Positions 48,096 to 58,559 of a stretch of 64,000 nucleotides of DNA are shown here, in pieces. Position 1 is the first letter of the stretch, and every line of letters starts with the position of its first letter. A model generated the notes under the pieces. The model made no database searches, had not been told where the DNA came from, and saw only the letters and a program-made list of their open reading frames with translations. Origin of the DNA: Solen grandis (lineage: Eukaryota; Mollusca; Bivalvia; Adapedonta; Solenidae); contig CM037789.1 in NCBI GenBank assembly GCA_021229015.1, forward strand, positions 40,956,926 to 41,020,925. Reading direction: 5' to 3'. Position numbers and translations under genes: made by a program.

Positions 48096-48760
48096 TAAAC
48101 ACTGACTTCCCAAAACTTTCAGATGCGTGAGGGGTTCTAATTCCTCAAAAGCTTTTTTTAAGCTATGAGACCTTCGCGCACGTCCATTCTGTTTGTTTTC
48201 TTTTTAAACCACTCACTCCTGCTTTATCTCAGCATTTTTATTTTAAACAGTGAAATTTAGATCTTAGCCCTTGTTTTCCAAAAGTAAAATTTTTTTAGAC
48301 TGTCAAAATTTTACTGTCATTTCCATTTTGAATTCTTCAACTTCATCAATATTCTTCCATAGGAATTCCTGTAAACTATAGAAATGATTACACTTCATTT
48401 GTTTGCGCAAACCGATTCAATAAAATGTCACTTAAATTAAACAGTAATTTTTCTTAAAATTTACTTCACACACTTTGACGGTAAGAAAAAACAAGACTAT
48501 TTATTTTTTTCTATGGAAATCAATTGTCACAATTTAAATTTAAAATTCACAAAATTAAAAGAAAAACTAATAACTTATCACCATGACTATTTTAATACAA
48601 GTCTCGCTACACGGGAACTAAAAAGAAATTAATAAGTAAATTATTACTGCAAAAAAAATATTGAATTTTGCAATTATTTGCCCCGTATATCACAGATAAA
48701 TTAACGCAGTTAACTCAATTCTAAAAAACGTTAGGCTTAAAATCCTTTTTCTCGATTTTA

Positions 48761-49010
48761 AAAAAATTTTTTATTTGAAAACATAATTTAGAAAAATTTT
48801 ATGTTTAAATTAAAGACTTTAACGTTTAGAAGACAACATAAAATGAATGAAAAAGATTTTTTTTTTTAAAAAATCTAAGAGTAAAAAAAAAAACCTCCCC
48901 CCTTCGACTGCTGAAAGCGAATTGAATTATATTTGCATAAAAAGCTTTTTTAAGTAAAAAAAAAAATACTTTTTTTAAAGTAAACAAATACAATTTTTGA
49001 TCTTAGATTG
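48761..49010. other. Junction between macro-repeat copy 2 and the satellite
   Basis: AT-rich and gene-free; already carries CTTTTTTTAAAGTAAAC-like text. The first satellite unit begins just after it. Confidence 0.4.
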
Positions 49011-51660
49011 TATAATAAAAAACCTTTCATGAATAACTTAGACTAAGGCGTTTAGATTTTGGGGGTTTTGGGTTGGGTTTTAAAAAAAAGTTAACTCTTT
49101 TTTTGGGGTGTTGAATACTTGTCTTAAATGTTTGGGGAAAGAAAACCCAAAATTGGGTTTATTGTATCTCTAGTGTGTGAATAAAAAACCTTTTATAGAA
49201 AACTTAGACTAAAGGCGTTTAGATTTTGGGGTTTAGGTTAGGGTTGAAACGAGTTAACCCTTTTTTTTGGGTTTTTTGAATACTTGTCGTAAAAGATTGG
49301 AAAAGAAAACCCCAATGGGTTTATTGTATCTCCCTTTTGTGTAATAAAAAAAACCCTTTTATAGAATAACTTGACTAAAGCTTTAGTTTTGGGGTTTTGG
49401 GGTTTGGGTTTTGAATCGGTTAACCTTTTTTTGGGGTTAGTTGAATAATTGTCGTAAAATTGGAAAAAAAACCAAATTGGGGGATTGTTCTCTAGATGTG
49501 TGAAAAAAAAACCTTTCATAGAAAAACTTAACTAAGGCGTTTGATTTTGGGGGTTTTGGGGTTGGGGGTTGAAATCGAGTTAACCTTTTTTTGGGGGTTT
49601 TTTGAAAAAACTTGTCTTTAAATAATTTGGGAAATGAAAACCAAATTGGGTTATTTTATCTCAGATGTGTGTAATAAAAAACCTTCATAGAATAACTGGA
49701 CTAAAAGCTTTTTGATTTTGGGGTTTGGGTTAGGGGGTTTGGGTTAGGGTTAAAATCTTTTTTTGGGTTTGGAATAACTTGTCTGTAAAAATTTTGGGAA
49801 AAGAAAAACCAAAATTGGGGTTTTTTGATCCAATGTTGTAATAAAAACCCTTTTATAAAAACTTAGACTAAAGGTTTTGTTTTGGGTTTGGGGTTTGGGG
49901 TTGAAAACGAGTTAATCTTTTTTTGGGGTTAGTTTAATAACTTTTCTGTAAATGATTTTGGAAAAAGAAAACCAAATTGGGTTATTGTTCTCTAATGTGA
50001 AAAAAAAACCTTTCATAGAATAACTTAGCTAAAGCGTTTAGATTTTTGGGGTTTAGGGTTAGGGGAGGGTTTGGGTTAACTCTTTTTTTGGGGGTTTGTT
50101 AATAACTTGCTGTAAAAGATGGAAATAAAACCAAATTGGGTTTATTTTATCCTGATGTGTGTAATAAAAAAACCCTTTCTAGAAAACTTAACTAAAAGCG
50201 TTTAGATTTTGGGGGGTTTTGGGGTTAGGTTAGAAAACGATTTTTAACTTTTTTTTGGGGGTTTTTGAATAACTTTTCGAAATGATTGGAAAAGAAAAAC
50301 CAAAAATTTGGGGTTTTTTATCTCTAGGTGTGTAAAAAAAACCTTTCTAGAATAACTTTGACTAAAGAGCGTTTAGATTTTTGGGGTTTAGGTTAGGTTA
50401 GGGTTAGGGGGTTAAAATCTTTTTTTTGGGTTTGTTGAATAACTTGTCTGTAAATGATGGAAATGAAAACCCAAAATTTGGGTTTATTTATCTCTAGAGT
50501 TTAATAAAAAACCTTTCTAGAATAACTTAAAAGAGCGTTTGATTTTGGGGTTTAGGGGTTAGGGGGTTTAAAAACGAGTTAACCTTTTTTGGGGGTTATT
50601 TAATAACTTTTCTGAAAGATTGGAAAGAAAAACCAATTGGGGTTTTTTTTTACTCTAAAGGGGGTTTTAATAAAAAACCTTTCATAAAAAAACTTTGACT
50701 AAGAGCGTTAATTTTGGGGTTTAGGGTTAGGGGTTTGAAAACGAGTTAAAATCTTTTTTTTTGGGGGGAGTTGAATAACTGTCTTAAAAAGTTGGAAATG
50801 AAAAAAAAATTGGGTTTATTGTATCTCTGATGTGTGTAAAAAAAACCTTTCATAGAAAAACTTAGATAAGACGTTTAGATTTTGGGGGTTTGGGGTTTGG
50901 TTAGGGTTAGGGTTAACTCTTTTTTTTGGGTTAGTTGAATAACTTGTCTGTAAAAGATTGGGAAAGAAAACCAAATTGGGTTTATTGTATCTCTAGAGTG
51001 TGTAATAAAAAACCCTTTTATAGAATAACTTGACTAAGAGCGTTTAGATTTTTGGGGGTTTGGGGTTTGGGGTTTTGAAAAACGAGTTTTAAATTTTTTT
51101 TGGGGTTTTGTTGAAAATTTCTGTAAAATGATTGGAAATGAAAACCAAATTGGGTTTTTTTGATCTTGTGTTGTAAAAAAAAAACCTTTTATAGAAAAAA
51201 CTTAGACTAAGACGTTTAGAAATTTGGGGGTTTAGGGGTTTGGGTTAGGGGTTAAAGGGTTTAAATCTTTTTTTGGGTTATTGAAAAACTTGTTGTAAAG
51301 ATTGGAAATGAAAACCAAATTGGGTTTATTTTATCTCTATTGTTAATAAAAACCTTTCATAGAATAACTTAGACAAAAGGGGTTTTGATTTTGGGGGTTT
51401 TGGGTTAGGGTTAGAAATCGAGTTACTCTTTTTTTGGGGTTGTTGAATAACTTGTTGTAAATGATTGGAAAGAAAACCAAATTTGGGTTTTTTGTATCTC
51501 TGATGTGTTAATAAAAAACCCTTTTATGAAAAATTAGACAAGAGCGTTTTGATTTTGGGGTTTTAGGGTTAGGTTTTGGGGGTTTGGGTTAAATCTTTTT
51601 TTTTGGGGTTATTTAAAAATGTTGTAAATGATTTGGGAAAGAAAACCAAATTGGGTTTAT
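49011..51660. repeat. ~167-bp satellite with internal TTAGGG, ~16 copies
   Basis: Unit starts (AATAAAAAACC) recur near 49.01, 49.18, 49.34, 49.50, 49.67, 49.84, 50.00, 50.16, 50.33, 50.50, 50.67, 50.84, 51.00, 51.17, 51.35 and 51.51 kb. The mean spacing is about 167. Each unit holds AACTTAGACTAA, GCGTTTAGATTTTGGGG, a TTAGGGTTAGGG-like block, AACTCTTTTTTTGGGGTTAG, TTGAATAACTTGTCTGTAAA and GGAAATGAAAACCAAATTGG. Run lengths vary wildly between copies, so the true period is probably a few bases longer. No gene. Confidence 0.92.
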
Positions 51661-51835
51661 TTATCTTAGGGTTAGGTTAGGTTAGGGGGTTTTGGGGTTG
51701 GGTTTTGGGTTTTGGGTTAGGGTTAGGGGTTTTTTTTTTTTTTGGGTTGGGGGGGGGGTTAGGGGGTTGGGGTTAGGGTTAGGTTAGGGGTTTGGTTAGG
51801 GGGTTAGGGTTAGGGTTTGGGTTAGGTTATAGTTT
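51661..51835 (+). repeat. TTAGGG telomere-like tract
   Basis: Almost pure TTAGGG and TTGGGG/TTTGGG variants, with a T15 and a G9 run near 51,730-51,760. The G-rich strand is the plus strand, so it points right. It ends abruptly at GGTTATAG, where ordinary AT-rich sequence begins. Confidence 0.9.
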
Positions 51836-52374
51836 TCGGTGTTTGTCCCCCTTTTTGTTGAATTTGTCCCTGTAGTATTTTTTTCCCTGCATTGGGGATT
51901 TTGTCTATATTGGTGATTAGGTCCTGAGAATGTAGACTAGTCCCCTGACGCTGTTTATGTCCTCACTTACATATTATTAATTTTTTTTAAACAAATATGA
52001 ATTTTTTAAAGGGTTTTTTTTTTTGTGTGTGTTATGATTCCTTTATCAAATTCCAGAATGATTGCTTTAGTTTTAAAATAAAATTTGGTCAGGGTTCAAT
52101 TGGTTTGGGGTTAATGTGGGCCAAATTTTTCAAATTAATTTTGTATAATATTTGTTCTGAACCTTTAGTTGAACGTATTTTTTATAATTTTTGCCAATAA
52201 GGTAAAAAAAATAAAAATTTGGAAAAACCGAAATTTTTTTATAAGGACACATTCAACAATTTTTTGGGGTTAATAATCAATATAGTTATGTAAACTTTAT
52301 CTAATTAGTCAAACTTCATGTATGTATTGTGCATTGTCTCTATAGATCGTTTATCATTGTATATTTTGAAATTA
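51836..52374. other. Gene-free stretch after the telomere-like tract
   Basis: No gene. The first 130 bases repeat GTCCC and GTCCT phrases (51,846-51,965). The 67-codon frame at 51997-52200 is low-complexity. Confidence 0.4.
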
Positions 52375-53300
52375 TCTCTTATATTAACAAAGTATGTAGC
52401 TTGAAACTGACATATTCTGTTTTTCAAATTGTCCTATTTTTAAACAAGGATTAACCTATAATTATATTTTCGGTACGGAACATCTCTTTATTTTTTTACC
52501 AAAATTAAGCTTTAAATATTATTTCTTATATAATTTGAGCAACTGTTGCATCACAATATGCAATAAAGCAGTTACGGAGACTTAAATCAGGTACTCAGTA
52601 AAAACATTTATACTTCATTGGAAGAATGCCAGTGAATTAAAAGTAAATTTGCTCGTACAGACAGTCGGACATAAAAATTAATGTTTTTATAATCTTAACT
52701 TTTTTTCTTATAATGCATACATTTGAAATATTAAGCATTCATTAGGGATATATAATGATATTATTCTATGTTAATAATCATTTCCGCGCGCGACATCTCA
52801 TTTCACCAATATCACCGACATTTCGTCGAACTTTAATTAAGTACCGGACAAGATATATATATATATTTAACAATAATATCAAATACATATCCAAATATCA
52901 TGTCAAAAGTTATTAGAACATTAGATAAAATTGATTAATATAGAAATTTACAATTGAATTATGACGATTTTTAGATGTTTTTCAATTAGATGATTTGTTT
53001 GAAATTAAATAAAAATAGATATGTACGGACAGACGGACAGTCAAAAATACGGAATAATGAATGTTATGGGTTATGAAAAATGACATATTCTGTTTTTCAA
53101 ACTTGATTTGTAAAACAAGTTTATCTTAAAATTATATATGTATCTGTACGGAACATCTTTAATTTTATTTAAGCGAAATTAATTTTAGATATATGTTTTG
53201 AAATATGAATACATAATTTATTATAAAACAATCAAAATAGATATACAAAGAGGTTTAATCTGTATATTATCGTAACAAAATTAACCGCGACCTTTTAACA
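52375..53300. repeat. Two diverged copies of a GCGCGACAT/TACGGACAGACAG repeat
   Basis: GACATATTCTGTTTTTCAAA and GTACGGAACATCT occur at about 52,410-52,475 and 53,082-53,152 (offset about 672). In between are GCGCGCGACAT, CGTCGAA, ATCATGTCAAAAGTTATT and GTACGGACAGACGGACAGTC. These occur in the same order in the ~380-bp satellite at 58.56-60.75 kb, so the two blocks are relatives. Confidence 0.7.
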
Positions 53301-54648
53301 TAACTATACAAAAGCATGTAGTAGTAATTCAGATATGTAAATATCAATTAAAATGAATGTAAGTAGAAATACAATATGCAAATATTTAGGGGTGTTAGCC
53401 GGATAAAAGCACACATTTTATTTCATTTAGATTATTTTTTATTTATGATATTGCTTTCACCCGTTGGCCCAGTTCACGGCCACGCGGAGCCCTCCCTGTG
53501 TGAAATCTTACCGTTTTTCCTTTTCCTGATGGTGTCATCTCGTCGTGTTCGTATGAAAAAAATTAAAATTAACTAGCTTAACTGCCTTTGCAGTTAAGAG
53601 TTACAAATACACACACCGCACACAGACACACACACACACTGAACACACGCTTTCTCCATTACGCAAAACAACGACTTTAATGGTTTTGTTGATTTTGTTA
53701 TTAAAGAGATTTCGATTTAATGATAATAATAGGATGAAAGGGGATTTTTCAAACTATTCTAAAGACTGCTTTTTAAAGCCATTGTCTCATAACGATTCGA
53801 TTTTCATAAAAAGTAAATATACATCACAATGATATGTTGTTAAACCAAAACACATATTGGTAGACATTAGTGTGAAATGTATTCTGCAAATAAACAAATA
53901 TACTCATTGAGAATGTAATGTATTGCGCGTGTTAGTATTTTAGATGGATGTTAAATCGAGATTGTTTACATTTGCCCGGAAAATATTCCTGAAAAGTGTC
54001 TGTAAACGGAGATTTTGATTTTCATCGATTCAAAAGTTGTGATCTGTTGATGTATCATTTTATGCTGTTGTGATTAGTAAATGAAGTCACATGGAGTGTC
54101 TGGGGTAAAATAGTGAATTTTATAAACGTAATATGCGAAGTGTAGTTATTTTTGTAAATAATTGAGACCTTTGTAATGTTTTTTTCTTATATATGCATTT
54201 TTATGGATTAGTTGATATCGAGAATTGCATTTTCTACGGAACTCGTGGGCTCACACTTTGCATTTCTGTTTGATGAGTATAAACTGCTCTTTTGAGGCTT
54301 AATGGGCCTTTAAACATAGAAAATGCCGTTGTAATGACTGCTTTTGTAAATAGAGGATATTACTATATGTTTAATCTTTTGATAAGTTTGTATTATAAGG
54401 TTTAAAGAAAAGCAAAATGTAAAAAAAAATACAACCTTAAAATCTTTAATATTGGCTGTGTGCTACCGTTTATTTGAGAGAGAAAAGATTATCATTACTC
54501 TGTCTGTAATTTTTTTCCTTTTTTCATCGACTTCGATGTTCCTAACGAGTCTCGAGTTGCTGGTCACTCAAAACGACCACTGCATCCATCACTGCCTGAC
54601 AACTTGCATTCGGGATGTCCTATTAACAAATAAATCGTTGATATCTCA
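53301..54648. other. Gene-free stretch with a CA repeat
   Basis: No gene supported. (CA)n with interruptions lies at about 53,610-53,638. Frames at 53376-53576 and 54452-54697 have no domain; the latter overlaps the 3' flank of the minus-strand gene. Confidence 0.4.
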
Positions 54649-54654
54649 TTTATT
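54649..54654 (-). promoter_or_regulatory. Poly(A) signal for the minus-strand gene
   Basis: AATAAA on the minus strand, about 94 bases after the last-exon stop (54748). A second AATAAA lies at 55575-55580, 29 bases after the stop of the alternative terminal exon. Confidence 0.45.
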
Positions 54655-54747
54655 TTTATTCAAAATGAATGCATTTTTTCGCTGCAAATCGATTTAAGAT
54701 TGAATTTATAATTAGAAAATTACCTCCTGTCATACTGTAATGTTCTA

Positions 54748-57410
54748 TTACATCCATGAATGAATGTTGATTCCAGCCTGGTTCGTTGATCGAGGATTGT
54801 CCTTTTTTTTTGCTGGTCGAACAAGCTGTTTTGCCTTAGCTAATGCCATAGCCATGTGTTTCGGTGGGTAGGCCGGTATCACTTCTGACAGGGGTTCCTC
54901 GGGTCGGTGGTTGATCCCTACTCCATCGGATCTCTTGTTTGTGGTGCATCATCGTTTCCTGTGAGTTCTCGCATTTGTTATTGACAATCGCTTCTTTAGT
55001 TTGCTGTGAGTTCTCGCCCTCTAGTATTGACATCTCTTCGTTTGCTGTGAGTTTTCATCCTCTGGCTGTGATAGGTCTTCCTCTGCTGTGAGTTCTCGTC
55101 TTCAGGGGCTGTGATCTGTAGTCCATCGGCTGTGACCACTCGTCTTATGCGGAGTGAATACTTTTCTTGCGGATAGGTATTTCATAGTTGTGAAAGTCTG
55201 GTGGAACTTCTTCAGTTTGAACGTAAAATCCCCTCGATCTGTTGACTGTTTCTGCTGTCACCTCCTATCATTTACGACGGCGTAGTATGGTCGGCTGTCT
55301 TCTTGGTTATGGCACAGTGTCTGCTACTTCTCCAGCCAAGGTTGGATCAATGTTCTTGCGACATGGTTGTAACTTTCTGTTTATCTTCAGGTGGAATTGT
55401 TCATTAATTCCAGCGCTGGAAGGATATAAAAGTTGATATAGATTGAAAAATACACACAGTACCACTTACACTCAAACGCACACATAATTAATCAAAATAA
55501 AATTGAAGAAAAAAATAATTACGACCGTTTTCTGTGTTGAAACATTTTTGTTGATTGTGTTTTCTCTTTCTGGCTTTATTTTGATTTCTGAAGAAAGCCG
55601 TCAGGGGATTACTGTTTGAAGTACCAGTTTCGATGTGTCATAGTCGACATCTGGGTTTTGAACAATCCTCTTTCACGTGCAAGTAGGCCGTCATGCCATA
55701 AGCGCCGTTTTATGTTTTCGACGGTTATTGGTGTACCCATGTCGGCTTCGCTCTGCATTATGTACTTCTATGACCTACATAACAATAAATAAATAAAGAT
55801 TAAATTTATAACGACTATAGGGTAGACAATGTTACACTTAAATCAAATCAAAAAGTACTTACCTCATGTTTCTGATGACTGGATGGTCCGCGTGCATTTG
55901 TACATTGCAGCCTAACAAATGAGTATGGTTGCCAATCTCATAAAGGGAATTGCAAGGGGATCTGTGCAAAAGATCTTCTGCACGTTGTGTACCATATTCA
56001 GATTGTTGAAATCGTCAGGTAGACATTGGGGAAAATTAACTCACATTTCTTTTTTCCTGTTTCTCTACCTGCCTGGGCAGTTGTTTTACCTGCATAATAT
56101 ATAATTTTCCGGTACACGCAATGTCCTATAACATTGTTATTCAATCAAATTAATATCAAAAGTACAAGTAATGAAGATGAAGTATTATACTCACGGCGAT
56201 TCCTTAATTCGTCGTTTTACAACCGTCAATAACATTCGCACTGTTGGTTGAAGTCGTCTCCGGCCGAATTACCATTGTTTCGAGCAGACCAAAAGTGTAA
56301 TAAGACTGAAGATCCGACTGCAAGTTCCAATTCAAAGTTGTCACGCAGTGTGGGCGGTCGTGGAGTGTTAGTGGTCTTGGTTTATTGCTAGCCAGCCACT
56401 GGAACAAAGTCGGCTATTGGGGCTAGGAATCTGTTATACGTAACCATGGTCTTCTGCGTGCAGTCTTTCTTTTTATTTGCCACCTGGCCGCTGGGTTTCG
56501 AAAGTCGTGCCACGCTTGAACATGGACTGAAATGAAAGTAAAAAGATTAAATAAATAACATCAGCATCATTATATACTTTCGAATAATGATTAAAATGGT
56601 ATATCATTTCTATACTTACAGGGTCGGAAACCATGTGGAATTAGCCGCTGTACTTTGCAAAGGTGACATCAGCCAGGCATCATCTCTGGTTTGTAACTTC
56701 ATCTTGACAGGGCATTATTCCTTTGCGAAGCTGCATGTTGCTGCTGCTGTATCTTGTTGATGGTTCCTCAGGTAATAATGGAGTTCGAGGTACCTGCATC
56801 TGTTATAGAAGATCCAGGCGTCGGTTCCTTGTGAGGTACCGGGCTTCGGTTCCTGTGATGTATCGGGCGTCGGTTCCTGTGATGTACAGGGCAAGGTTCC
56901 TTAGAAGATCAGGCGACGGGCTCTGCGAGGTACTGGGGGTTGATTTCGCGCCTCTGTGCGTTACTTTCCGGCTAGCCCTTAAGTGCTAGCCCACCTATAT
57001 TCGACTTGGCTTACGCATTCCTCTGTGTTGTCCTTTAAATTGTGATAGGAAGACATCCAGTGCGTTTCTTATAGAGGGATCATCGGCCGCACCTAATTAA
57101 AATAAGATATATTTTAAAATCTAGTCAAAACTATGATTTGAGAATGTAAAAGACAATATGTATGTAGATAAGAAATAGTAAGTTATTCACTTCACCGTTA
57201 ATAATGACAAATGTGGTATTGTCGCCGTCTTCGATTTTTGCACCTCGTCGAGCGTAACTTTCACCCTCATTACCTACCGACTTTCATGCTCGGGGTGTAG
57301 GGTGCACCGTCTGCAGATGCTGGGCTAAGTTGACCATAACATGGTTTGTTTTACTCTTGCCTTCATTTGGCGATGAGCCATAAACGACATTCTCGAGGAT
57401 CACGAGGCAT
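54748..57410 (-). CDS. Multi-exon gene, possible CCHH zinc finger, frameshifted
   Basis: Exon 1 (57410-57196) starts MPRDPRECRLW; after a one-base shift it reads GSSPNEGKSKTNHVMVNLAQ, HLQTVHP. One missing base would restore C-x2-C before H-x4-H, a zinc-finger-like pattern. The donor joins in frame to exon 2 (57092-56620: AADDPSIRNALDVFLSQF, Pro/Thr-rich GTSQEP repeats, DAWLMSPLQS) ending at a perfect GTAAGTATA. Exon 3 is 56526-56195 (CSSVARLSKPSGQVANKKKD; donor GTGAGT). Exon 4 is 56089-55863 (CELIFPNVYL, DDFNNLNMVHNVQKIFCTDP; donor GTAAGTACT). Exon 5 is either 55774-55609 (GTPITVENIKRRLWHDGLLA) or, in clean frame, 55415-54748. The latter encodes AGINEQFHLKINRKLQPC, acidic ENSQQT repeats and a KKK tail. 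At least five single-base breaks look like base-call errors. Probably nuclear; family unknown. Confidence 0.5.
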
Positions 57411-57439
57411 TTTATAAATAAATCACACAAAAAATGGTA

Positions 57440-58185
57440 AGTTTTCACAATTAAATCAGAAAATAATAGAGAAATGCAAAGTTGAAAATAAAATTGTAAT
57501 CTAATTATAATATCAAATAAAGAAAGTTGAGTAAAGAATCAGCGAAATGCAAAATTGAATGAAATATTAATCTAATTATAATCTGAAATAAACAAAGATT
57601 GAGCTAAACAATCCAGCGAATTGCAAAATTGAAATAAATAAGTAAATCTACTTATAATATGAAAATAAACAAAGATTGAACTAAGTATCAGAGAAATGCA
57701 AAACTGAAATAATATAGCAATCTTAATTATCTAGATATAAACAAAAATTGAGCTACAACAATCAGCGAATTTGCAAAACTGAAATAAAGTAATATAATTT
57801 TAATATCAAATAAACGAGATTGAAACTAATGAATCAGCGAAATGCAAACTGAAATAAAATAGCAATCTAATTAATCATATGAAATAAACAAAAATTGGCT
57901 AAAACAATCAGCGAATTGCAAACCTGTAATAAAAGTAATCTATTTATAATATGAAATAAACAAGATTGAACTAAAGATCAGAGAATGCAAAACTGAAATA
58001 ATTGCAATCTAATTATCTATGAAATAACAAAAATTGAGCTAAACAATCAGCGAATTGCAAAACTGAATTAAAAAGTATCTAATTTTAATATCAAATAAAC
58101 AAAGATTGAACTAAAGAATCAGCGAAAATGCAACTTGAAATAAGTAGTATCAAATAATCATATCAAATAAAAAAGATAGAAAAAT
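57440..58185. repeat. ~75-bp tandem repeat, about ten copies
   Basis: Units read AAATAAACAAAGATTGAACT, AAAGAATCAGCGAAATGCAA, AACTGAAATAAAATAGCAAT and CTAATTATAATATG, with short deletions. Alternate units differ (GAGCTAAACAATCAGCGAAT versus GAACTAAAGAATCAGAGAAA), so the array may have a two-unit higher order. It begins 30 bases upstream of the ATG of the minus-strand gene and occupies its promoter side. Confidence 0.9.
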
Positions 58186-58559
58186 TCAATAGAACGTTTA
58201 CGGAGTAAACGTGATCACTGTGACTGTTTAATCAACAAGAAACGAAATGAAGTTGTTCTGATATTCCCAGTATATTTATGCAATTCTCGAACACATGCTG
58301 AAGTTAAAGTAATCAGTCATAGGGAGGTATCATAAAAATCACTTATCACTCTGCATGACTATGCGTGATATTAATTAAAGTCATCTGCGATACAACGATG
58401 GAAAGAATACCAAATATTATACCAGATAATAGGATTTGAACGACGGAACGCACAGTAATATAAAAGTAATAATGTGTTTTTCATAGCTTATATCTATGCA
58501 ACGTGAATTTCATAAATTGAATTAAGGCTAGCAAACATAAGAATTTTAGATTTAAGGTA
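58186..58559. other. Short gene-free segment between two arrays
   Basis: No gene seen. AT-rich with no internal repetition; it separates the 75-bp and 380-bp arrays. Confidence 0.4.

Larger units (their letters stand above)
42480..48760. repeat. TTAGGG-bounded macro-repeat, copy 2
   Basis: It starts GGGTTTGGGGTTAGGGTTAGG (42,490-42,520) immediately after the C-rich tract. It repeats the order of copy 1: first-exon-like segment (42.55-42.75 kb), C-rich TTAGGG-like segment (43.15-43.48 kb), plus-strand gene body, reversed SINE, minus-strand two-exon gene. It runs directly into the ~167-bp satellite instead of the 70-bp minisatellite. Divergence from copy 1 is mostly run-length change, so true identity may be high. 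Confidence 0.8.

Noticed and set aside
49011..51660. Regularly spaced ~167-bp repeats as a CRISPR or centromeric array
   Set aside because: The whole unit is conserved with no spacers, and embedded TTAGGG links it to telomere-associated satellites rather than a centromere. Centromere function cannot be judged from sequence.
55609..55774. Tc1/mariner transposase fragment (ENIKRRLWHDGLLARERG resembles the second HTH of Tc1)
   Set aside because: No DDE motifs or TIRs, and the segment fits better as a terminal exon of the minus-strand gene. The resemblance is short.
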